A stretch of 64,000 nt of DNA. Source: Smallanthus sonchifolius (Eukaryota > Streptophyta > Magnoliopsida > Asterales > Asteraceae). The notes below the pieces were generated by a model. That model did not search any database. It was not told the DNA's origin and saw only the letters and a list, made by a program, of their open reading frames with translations. This document shows positions 46,548 to 55,002 of this stretch, one piece after another. Within the stretch, counting starts at the first letter, position 1. Each line of letters opens with the position of its first letter. A program made the position numbers and the translations under genes. The DNA is taken from assembly GCA_023525975.1 (NCBI GenBank), contig CM042021.1, positions 78,933,501 through 78,997,500 on the forward strand. The letters are read 5' to 3'.

Positions 46548-47121
46548 ATGGCGGGATGAAAGAGCGGAAGGCGTGGTGGGGGCCGTACTGACGGTCGTAC
46601 CGGTTGTCGTAACGGTGGGCACGGCAGGACCCTTGCACGCCAAGAGTACAGTGAAGAAATAAGTGTTCACACTGAGCCAGAAGTTAGTATGCACGGGACT
46701 GAGCCGACTCATGTCGAAGAACAACAATTCACTTTTGAATCAGAAGTGAGAGCGGCTCTGGCACGCGAGTTCACTGAGTTGATGAAGGTTTCCTTGCCAG
46801 GACTGTTGGCAGAAGCGTTAAAGAAGGCTAGTGAGACGGGTGGGTCTAACACGGCGGTTGGTACCCCGAACACTAAGGCAATTAATGCACCGCTTAACCG
46901 TGGTTGCGACTATAAGTCCTTTAAGGCATGCGACCCGCCGGTCCTGATTGGGAAGAAGGACGCGGTGGCTACTTTTGATTGGGTAATCCGTATTGAAGCT
47001 GCCAATCGTTTGAGCGAGTGTCGAGTGGATCAAGTTGTGAAGTTTGCTGCTAACTCCTTGAGGGAGGAAGCATCCCACTGGTGGGAAGGTGTACATGAAG
47101 CCAAAGGGGACAAGGCTGTGG
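46548..47121 (+). pseudogene. gag of Gypsy element S, cut by Z
   Basis: Begins ATGGCGGGA then TGA at 46557; element W starts MAGR at the same place, so this stop is Arg CGA to TGA. The frame is then open: Gly/Arg-rich N-terminus, ALAREFTELMKVSLPGLL helix, and Gypsy gag domain (YKSFKACDPPVLIGKKDAV, FDWVIRIEAANRLSECRVDQ, ASHWWEG). It stops at 47121 where the Z LTR begins; the ORF continues a little further only by reading LTR sequence. No candidate intron is seen at the site where copies 1, 2 and W have one. Confidence 0.88.
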
Positions 47122-47291
47122 TGTTGAAGCACTTTTGTGTGACAAACACTCTGGATAGAGTCTTAGTTTTGTACTTTCATTGTATGTATTTGTCTTTGTT
47201 TGTAAGCGTCTGTATGTATTAGTTATCGAGTTGTATTTACTAATGCATATTGATTATTGCTAAAATCTCTAAGTGTTTTGCGCACTGTTCC

Positions 47292-47377
47292 TGCGTACTT
47301 AGCAAGTACGCAAGAATACTCTGCGTACTTGCTAAGTACGCATGAGCAATTTGCCCTGCGCACTTGCTAAGTGCGCA
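47292..47377. repeat. Palindrome array H4 in Z LTR, 3 units
   Basis: Units at 47292, 47332 and 47357 (21 bp each): TGCGTACTT-N3-AAGTACGCA twice and the TGCGCACTT-N3-AAGTGCGCA variant once. Confidence 0.96.
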
Positions 47378-47391
47378 GAGTTCAGGTCGTG

Positions 47392-47399
47392 TATAAATA
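47392..47399 (+). promoter_or_regulatory. TATA box of Z LTR
   Basis: TATAAATA, 14 nt from array H4. Confidence 0.78.
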
Positions 47400-47628
47400 G
47401 GATAGGTTGACAGTAGACAAGTACGCAGTCATATACGCAGACATTGTATACTCAGTATTTCTCTCTGTAACCTTCAAGTGTTTATAATAGACGAAAGTTT
47501 AAAGTGATTCTCTTGTCGGTTTACTTTGTGTTGTTAGACTCTCCACCTAGTCACGGGTATTCCGCACCCGGTCTGACTCAGGAACACACTTGCATGTGAC
47601 GATCTGCCACACTCGAGGGACCTACAAG

Positions 47629-47640
47629 TGGTATCAGAGC
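47629..47640 (+). other. Primer binding site of Z
   Basis: TGGTATCAGAGC two bases after the LTR. Confidence 0.95.
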
Positions 47641-47940
47641 ATTGCTCTTGATTTCGAGTGTTGTGAGTGTGTTTGGAGAGTTTTCTACAGATATTTTACA
47701 AGCAAAAGTGGGTATTTTTGTGATAAAATAGGGGTAGCTCTTGAGCACTATTTTAGAAGCAAAAATCACTCAAAACCCGACTTTTGTTGTGTATTTGAGT
47801 GTTTTGAGCAACAAAGGTTGGTTAGAAACAAGTTTCTGACCCTTTGGCTCATTTTGTTTGTTCATCTGTCCGATTTTTGCCATCTCCGGTGAGATTCCAG
47901 TGACCGGAATAGTTTGGCGAGAGTTGGTGAAAAGGTTATC

Positions 47941-48140
47941 TGCGTACTTACCATATCTGGCAAAAAGTTGAGTCTTGCTGCGTACTTATCAAGTACGCAA
48001 GACTAATCTTTCTACGTACTTAAGTTAACTCTTGAATACTTATCTTCTACTCCTGCGTACTTATCAAGTACGCAAGAGCAAATCATAAGTGCGCAAGACC
48101 ATTTCTCTAAGTGTGCAAGGCCAGTATCAAGTGCGCAAGT
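47941..48140. repeat. H4 palindromes and half-units in Z leader
   Basis: Full palindromes at 47979-47999 and 48054-48074, plus half-sites (AAGTGCGCAAG) to 48140, just before gag. X and Y show the same arrangement with H3. Confidence 0.9.
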
Positions 48141-48177
48141 GTCTTTGACCTTTCTGAAATTTGACTAAGTGTTCACC

Positions 48178-51100
48178 ATGTCGAATCTTCAGAACCTCGG
48201 TAACCTTCTGAACTATGACAACGAGATCGGAACACCTCAGAAATCGCCAAAGTTGCTTAATGTAAATGATTATTCTAGCTGGAAAGCACGCTTTGAGCAT
48301 TACATTTCTTATACCGATTCTTCGTTATGGATACCAATTCTAGAGGGATATAAGCATCCCACACACATTTACCTTGATGAAGTAATGCCCAAGCCTATCT
48401 CTAAACTCGATGGAAAAGAAAAGAAAGTTTATGATCGAGAGAAGAAGGCTCACGGTTCTATCACTATGGCCTTGACTAGGGAGTTATTCCATAGTTTTAG
48501 AGGATATGATAACTCCAAGGATCTTTGGAAGGCGTTACAGAAAAGATTCGAGGGCAATAGTGACATCAAAAAAAGTAAACGGGATCTCCTCAGGAAGCAG
48601 TATGAGTGCTTCAGATTTCTGGAGAACGAATCTATAGACGAGCTCATCTCTAGATTCTATCATCTGCAGACCGAGTTGAAAGCTTTTGAGCTAAAGTATC
48701 CTGATGAAGAATTAGTTGAAAAGTTTCTAGATGCTTTGCCTCCCAAGTTTGAGATGTATACAACCCTGATGAGAGAGAATTCTAAGTTCTATGAGATGAC
48801 AATTGATGAGGCAATTGGAAAGGTTCAAGCTCATGACATGAACCTAAAAAGGAAGGAGAGCTCAGGAAGAACTCAGATACAAGACCCTTCTATGTATCAT
48901 GGGACGTCTTCTACAACCAAGTCATCGGGCTCTGGAATTGCCCTTTTTTCTGGAAACTCTCATGAGGAAGAAACTGTGAAGGCTTGTGGTGGTCATGCAT
49001 GCTATGCAGCATCCGGATCAGGTTCTGGATCTCATCAACAACATCCCTCAAGAAATCCTCCCGCTACATCTTCAGCTAACCAGTCAGCTATAGCCAAAAT
49101 AGCTGAAGATCATGTAGCTTTATTTTCGCTGTGTATGCTTGCCTATGAGAACTTCATTGGTGGCAAGCTTACAGATCCTGAAACAATTGAAGAAGATTTT
49201 AATCAAGTGGATCTAGATGACATGGAGGACATGGATATTCAGTGGAATATGGCCATGATATTGAGGAGAGCCAAGCGTTTCCTAAACAGAACAGGAAGAA
49301 AGTTCATTGGCGGGCACTCTAATGCCAAGGTTGGTTTTGAAAAATCCAAGGCCAAGTGCTACAAGTGTCTGAACTATGGACACTTTGCTCGTGAATGTCA
49401 AAAAGGCAGAGCACCGGCTTCAGGTTTCACCAGACCTAGCCAAGGAAACAACCAAGGCTACAACAACTCAAACAACCACAATCAAAGCCAAAGTGGATCG
49501 TCCAATGCATTGGTAGCTCAACAGGATGAAAGCTTTGATTGGGGTGTTCATCTGGAGGATGCCATTATTGGACAAACTCCGGTTGGTCTCATGGCTGAGA
49601 TTATGGAGATGATGGAAGCTGAGGAACGGGAAGCTTCTGTGGCTGACCGAGAAGAGTCTACAACTGCTGTTGCCCTCATGGCTATCGGAGAGGCATCACA
49701 TTCATCGAATGAGGTAGATTCTAATCCTTTTACTATCATTTCTTGTTCCAAATGTCTAGGCTTAAAAATTGAAAACTCTAAGCTTCAAGACAAAGTCGAA
49801 CCCCTTCGTATTGCAGCTTTAAGCTACAAAGAAAATGAAAAACGATTTAAAGATTCAATTGAAACGTTGAAGAAAGAAAAACATGATTATTCACTTAAAA
49901 TGGGCGATCAACAACTTCACTTGGATATTGCATACAAGGGGTTAGAGAAAAGGAACAATGAGATCAAAAAGTTGCAAAATGAGATCTTGCAGTTGAAATG
50001 TACCAATGAGAAGTTAAAAAATTCTCGTTTTGTGGTGGAACACTATGAATCTGTAGTGAGACAAATGAATGGCTTAGGGATGAATACTAATGCCATTCCT
50101 TCACCAGTTAGCGGGAAATTTGTCAACGGCTTAGTAGACATTGATCTAACTTGCCTTGATGAGTCCTCAGGTAAGGATGATTCCTCTAACAAGGATGATT
50201 CCTCAAGTAAGGCCAACTCCGCATCTAATGAGGAGTTCTTTACTGCTTCTGATGATGGGTCGGTTAACACCTGCCCTGAAGGAGTAGTATATGAGGAGTT
50301 GTTATCTGAACAGAAAGTCAAGAAAAACATTATCACTAATAGTGACAATTGTATTTTAACTGAACCCGATATCATTGAATCAAATGATAAATTAAAGGTA
50401 ATGCTTTATGGGGGGTATAAAAATCTTAATCAAGTTAAGAAAGAAGTTTTTTCAGCTCACTATGGGCTTGGTTATAAAGAAAATTTGCAAAAATACTATA
50501 CTCCCAAAAACCAATCTATATCGGGTCAAACTCCTGTTCTATTACTAACTCCTCCTGCTCATCATGCTGAGTCATCTAATGCCAGATCTAATGAGCCTTA
50601 TAGGAGGACTTACACAGATAAGAGGACTTGCTTTCACTATGGTATGGTTGGTCACATTATTGTGAACTGCCCTTCTAAGAACCATGTGTGATTGTTTCAC
50701 AACCTGCTATCATCCCTAAGTCACCACAAGTGAAGCATCCCAAAAGTCCAAAGACAAATGTGGTGAAACCACCAGTAAAACCGATGTTAAAGCCAAAGAT
50801 AACCTCTGAGGCTAAACCATCTGTTTCAAGAAAGGGAAAGCAACCTGCTATACCTTGTGTATCTATCTCTGGTAGTACACCTACTAGTGATAAATATGTG
50901 GTGAAACTCTCTAAGCCACAGAGGAGGAGAAGGAATAAGAGGTTGAGAAAGCTAGAACAGCTGACTGGAGTTCAATCAGGTGAAGCTTTCTTTAGTTCAC
51001 CGACTGTTGTTGAACCTAAGTCTACCGTTCCAGTTAAGAAACAAAAGAGGTCATGGATTGCCAAATCTAAAAGTTCTCAATATCCTAGTCCTAATTCTTC

Positions 51101-51211
51101 TAAAGATTCATCATTTTGAACAGTCATGACTGTGAGTTAAAAGAGGTTGTTTATTTTGAAAAAGACGGACGACCCAAGACCACTATGGCTTGGGTCTCCA
51201 AATCTAACTAA
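48178..51211 (+). pseudogene. gag of Copia element Z (mostly open)
   Basis: Start taken at Met 48178 (MSNLQNLGNLLNYDNEIGT), equivalent to X; Met 48169 is in frame. Open to 50691 (about 837 codons), then a frameshift into 50688-51119, and another near 51119 before the conserved AWV.KSN end and stop at 51209. Domains: N-terminal Copia gag (ELFHSFRGYDNSKDLWKALQ, YHLQTELKAF), knuckle KCYKCLNYGHFAREC, Gln/Asn-rich stretch, Ala-acidic region, coiled coil (about 49790-50030), and a second knuckle damaged to CFHYGMVGHIIVNC (second Cys lost). The basic RPQRRRRN-type motif is present as KPQRRRRNKRLRKLE. Confidence 0.9.
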
Positions 51212-51232
51212 TTCTTTTTGTGACTCGTGTAG

Positions 51233-52581
51233 GGACATCCGAAGGGTACTATATCTAACCGTTGGTATGTAGATAGTGGATACTCCCGACACATGACAGG
51301 AAACATGGCCTTGCTTCAAGACATGAAACCATTCAGAGGCGGCTATGTGGCCTTTGCTGGAGAGAAAGACGGCAGTATCACGTGTCAAGGCATGGTGTCA
51401 AATGGTTAGGTCAGCTTTGACAATGTCAACTTTTGTGAGCAGCTGAAGCATAACCTGTTGAGTGTCTCCCAAATGTGCGACAAGGAGTACTCAGTGATGT
51501 TTGACAAGAATGAATGCTTGATACTCAAACCTGGTTTTGAGGTTCATGAGGATTGGATTCTGATGAGAGCGCCAAGGACAAACGACACCTATCAGATTGA
51601 TATGAGCGTGGCAACAACCACCTCATCAGTTGCTACCTGTTTCCTTACCAAAGCGACAGAACTTGACTCTATCTTGTGGCATAGGAAACTCGGGCATATT
51701 TCTTATCGTAAAATAAATCATCTTGTCCGAAACGGTTTGGTAACCGGTGTTCCTAAGCTGAGATTTACCATTGCAGATGACTGTATGCCTTGTAAAAAGG
51801 GCAAACAACAACGGAAGTCTCACAAGCCCAACCTCCAAAACTCCATCGATACCCCTTTAGAGCTATTACTTATGGATCTGTTTGGCCCCATAAGTATTAG
51901 GAGTATTGGAGGTAAGTCATTCTGTCTGGTTGTAACTGATGATTTCTCACGTTTTTCTTGGGTGCATTTTTTAGGTACGAAGGACGAAACTGCTCACATT
52001 CTTCAATACCTGATCCTGAGCTGGGAATCTCTGGGCAAGCTGAAGGTTAGAAGAATATTGAGTAACAACGGAACTGAGTTCAAGAATAATTTGATGGAAC
52101 TTTTCTGTCTCAAGAAGGGTATTCGCACGAATTTAGTGCCCCGTACACACCTCAGCAGAATGGAGTTGCAGAACGGAAGAACAGAACCTTGATCGAGACT
52201 GCAAGGACGATGCTGTCGGATGCAAAGCTTCCTGTCACTTTCTGGGCAGAAGTAGTTAATACAGCTTGTCACGTTATGAGTTGATCAATAATCGACCTCC
52301 CAATCTTGACTATCTAGTTCCTTTTGGTAGTCCCTGTTCCTTATTGCTACAATACACAGACAGCAAGTCTAAGTTTCATGCAAAAGCGGTGGAAGGCATC
52401 TTCTTAGGATATGTTGCCAACTCGCCTTGCAAGAGAGTGTACAATATAGGAACTCGTACTGTCGAGGAGTGGTTTGAAGTGGATTGTAGTGAGCACAACA
52501 TTCCACCAGAACCAACTCGTCCAGCTTGGGGTTTTGATTATGATGCGCTATTCAAATCTTTCAATCTTTCAGATTTGTCTG
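51233..52581 (+). pseudogene. pol of Copia element Z, protease and integrase only
   Basis: After AG at 51231-51232: protease YVDSGYSRHMTGN (Cys to Tyr after SG), TAG at 51406, GAG-pre-integrase domain (LWHRKLGHISYRKIN, CMPCKKGKQQRKSHK), integrase core (LLMDLFGPISIRSIGG, SNNGTEF instead of SDNG, so the second catalytic Asp is lost), a frameshift near 52125 before the Glu region, then the integrase C-terminal part (LGYVANSPCKRVYN) to DALFKSFNLSDLS at 52581. The rest of pol is displaced by Z'. Confidence 0.9.
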
Positions 52582-53118
52582 TGTAGGTCCCTCGGGTGTG
52601 GCGGATCGTCACATGCAAGTGGGTCTACTAGTCGGACCGGGTGCGAAATACCCGTGACTAGGTGGAGAGTCTTACAAAACAAAGTAAACCGACAAGATAA
52701 TCACTATAAATGTTCGTCTATTATAAACACTTGAAGGTTAAAGAGAGAAGTACTGAGATTACAATTTGTGTATTTGCTGAGTCTAGGATTGCGTACTTAT
52801 CTACTGTCAACCATTCCTATTTATACATGACCTGATGCCTGCGCACTTAGCAAGTGCGTAGGGAAATTTGCTCATGCGTACTTAGCAAATACGCAAAGGT
52901 CTTCTTGCATACTTTCTAAGTACGCAGGAGTTTTCTCCTGCGCACATACAAGTGCGCAAAACACTTAGAGAATTATGCAACATTCAATATGTAAAAGTAA
53001 ATACAACTCAATAAACTAATACATAAAGACTCTTACATACAAAGACAATTACAAACATTAAAGTACAAACTAAGACTCTTTCTATCCAGAGTGTTTGTCA
53101 CAGGAAAGTGCTTCAACA
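52582..53118 (-). repeat. 3' LTR of Z' (537 bp, inverted relative to Z LTR)
   Basis: Reverse complement begins TGTTGAAGCAC at 53118 and ends GGGACCTACA at 52582. About 30 bp longer than the Z LTR, matching one extra palindrome unit. TATA on the minus strand at 52825-52818. Confidence 0.92.
52840..52958. repeat. Palindrome array H4 in Z' LTR, 4 units
   Basis: Units near 52840, 52875, 52906 and 52939, some with one-arm mutations. The gap to the TATA box is 14 nt, as in Z. Confidence 0.94.
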
Positions 53119-53133
53119 AACTCCCCCTTGACA
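53119..53133 (-). other. Polypurine tract of Z'
   Basis: Minus strand GTCAAGGGGGAGTT before the LTR. Preceded by a GAAGACTGAAGACTGAAGAT stretch shared with the tail at 37505-37535. Confidence 0.9.
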
Positions 53134-53179
53134 ACAGCTCTGGATAATCTTCAGTCTTCAGTCTTCACATCTTCGGTCT

Positions 53180-55002
53180 TCACAGCACTTGATCTTTAGC
53201 TTCCATCTTCTTCTTGTATTCAAGGCAGAACTTAATCACCTTGTCATATTTAGAAGCAAGGAGCTTTGTCCATTCATCAGTGTGCATGCAATACCTGTCT
53301 GCTAGTGCCTCCAGATCTTTCACAGAGAAGTTAATGAAGCAGACTTCATCAAATACTCTGATTAGTTCCCTCGGCACTAAGCATCCACTTTCTGACCTCA
53401 CCTTTCCAATCACCACAGCCTCGCCCGTCTTTGGATCTACGTACCAGTACCACATGTCACCAAGGATATCCTGAGATAACTTGCTCAGGGGAATCTTGGT
53501 TTCATATAGCACTAGCTTGTATACCAATTTCTTTAAGAATTTCTTAGTCACAGGATGTCTTGTTGTCTTATCCTTGACTCTCTTGGGCACTTGAGACTTG
53601 AACATATCAAACTTCCCAGATCTTGCTTCCCGCTGTAGAACCACCCACAAACCCATCGCCACTGCATGATTAGAATAACCCAGCAGCTCTCGGTTTGCTA
53701 GGTTCACAAGGTCGTATTTGGGTAAGGAGCTGAACGCTTCACTGGTTGGTTTCAAGTATTGAACCCCCCAGATCTTTTGATTGCGAACAACTGCTTATCC
53801 TCCTCGAACCTTACAGCCAAGATCATCCATGTTGCTCCTTGTTTGTCTATTATAGACGTCTTTTGCCACACAGGAGCTGGACCCTTTGATGAAGTAGAAG
53901 GCATATCTTTTTCTTTCGGTGCCTTTGGGTCCACATGTGTAGGGTCGACTGGGGAAGCTTCAGTCGAGGCTTCCACATTACTAGCATGCTCGACTGAACC
54001 TGTGTCGAGCTCAGCTTCGAAGGTTGGAAATTCAAAGATCTCTCCATCTTCTAACTCGTATTCTCCTTCCCCGTCGCCCTTGGGAATTTCAATTACTACA
54101 TCCTCATCATCATCATCCCAGTCATCACCAGAGTCGATCTCTCCTTCTCCTAGATTAAAGAGAGCATCAATATGTGCTTCCTTGGAATAGTCAGGCTCTA
54201 GGTATAAGATATCATCATCAGATAGATCCTTAAGAACATCTGCCACTGACTTTCCTTTGTCACCACCACCAGAGGTATCACCACCATCTTTATGAGTAGA
54301 CTCCCCCTGAGCCATTGGAATAGCAGAGATGGTCACAATTGCTAATTCTTGGTGCTCACCTCCACTAGGACCGGCTTCGGGATACTTGTCTTTGTTGTCA
54401 TCCTTAGTCAAGTCAACAGGATGACAAGCCTCATCACTAGTAGTTTTCTCTTTCTCCTTCTCCTTCTCTTTCTCTTTCTCCCCCCTAAGCATCAAGCTTC
54501 TTGTCAGATCGGCAATTAGTTTTACCATCAGCTCATGATCTTTCTGTTGAGTATCAAACCTCAGTTCTAGAGATGACCTGTGACCCAGAATCATTTCATT
54601 TGTCCTGATTAGAAACTCATTCTGGGCCATGACGTTCTTCAGTCATTCTTCAGTTCCCGTTCTCTGGCTTTTCAGAATCCTAACTTCATCCACCAATGAA
54701 TTAATCTATGCTTGTTGAGCGTCAGATTCCTCCTTTGACTTTAGAATAGTTTCCAATAATCCAGCAACTTGGGTTTCCAGAACATCTATCCTTGCATCAT
54801 TAGGATCAGGATGTCTGGATGATGACGCTTCGGCATTGTGAATTGGGGAGGAGAAGATGGTGTTGAAGTCAAACCCTTGAGTAAATTCCCCATAGTTGAA
54901 GGGTTGACTTAAAGGTTCAATGGTGGTTGTTGGGATTGTGGATGTGATGACGGTTGTAGGTGTTATGGAAGGGGTGATGGTGACTGACTCCGTGAGAAAT
55001 AG
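53180..55002 (-). pseudogene. env-like ORF of Z' (C-terminal two thirds)
   Basis: Minus strand from 55002: Thr/Pro/Ser-rich stretch, coiled coil (VLETQVAGLLETILKSKEES... NEFLIRTNEMILGHR), a KEKEKEKEKE repeat, strongly acidic region (DDWDDDDEDVVIEIP), linker, then a conserved C-terminal domain (YDLVNLANRELLGYSNHAVA, YETKIPLSKLSQDILGD, WYWYVDPKTGEAVVIGKV). Breaks: TAG near 54708, TGA near 54647 (context suggests CGA), and a one-base loss in a G run near 53765 that shifts the last 190 codons. The N-terminus is cut by W. No clear membrane segment. It shares its last domain with 37052-37505, so this domain defines the family. Confidence 0.78.

Larger units (their letters stand above)
47122..47626 (+). 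repeat. 5' LTR of Z (505 bp)
   Basis: The start TGTTGAAGCAC was chosen because the homologous LTR Z' begins at the same words directly after its polypurine tract. Ends GGGACCTACA. Contains three H4 palindromes (47292-47377) and TATAAATA at 47392-47399, 14 nt after the last one. Confidence 0.9.
47122..52581 (+). mobile_element. Sirevirus-like Copia element Z (5' part)
   Basis: LTR, PBS, leader, gag, protease and integrase on the plus strand, ending abruptly at 52581 where the inverted LTR of Z' starts. RT and RNase H are not in the window. Inserted in gag of S after TGTGG (47117-47121), the presumed target duplication. Confidence 0.85.
52582..55002 (-). mobile_element. Sirevirus-like element Z', inverted, 3' end only
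   Basis: Same family as Z but on the minus strand: 3' LTR, polypurine tract and env-like gene, then interrupted at 55002 by Gypsy W. Remaining parts are expected right of the window. Confidence 0.85.

Noticed and set aside
53759..54190. Ser-rich plus-strand ORF of 143 codons
   Set aside because: Antisense to the acidic region of the Z' env-like gene.
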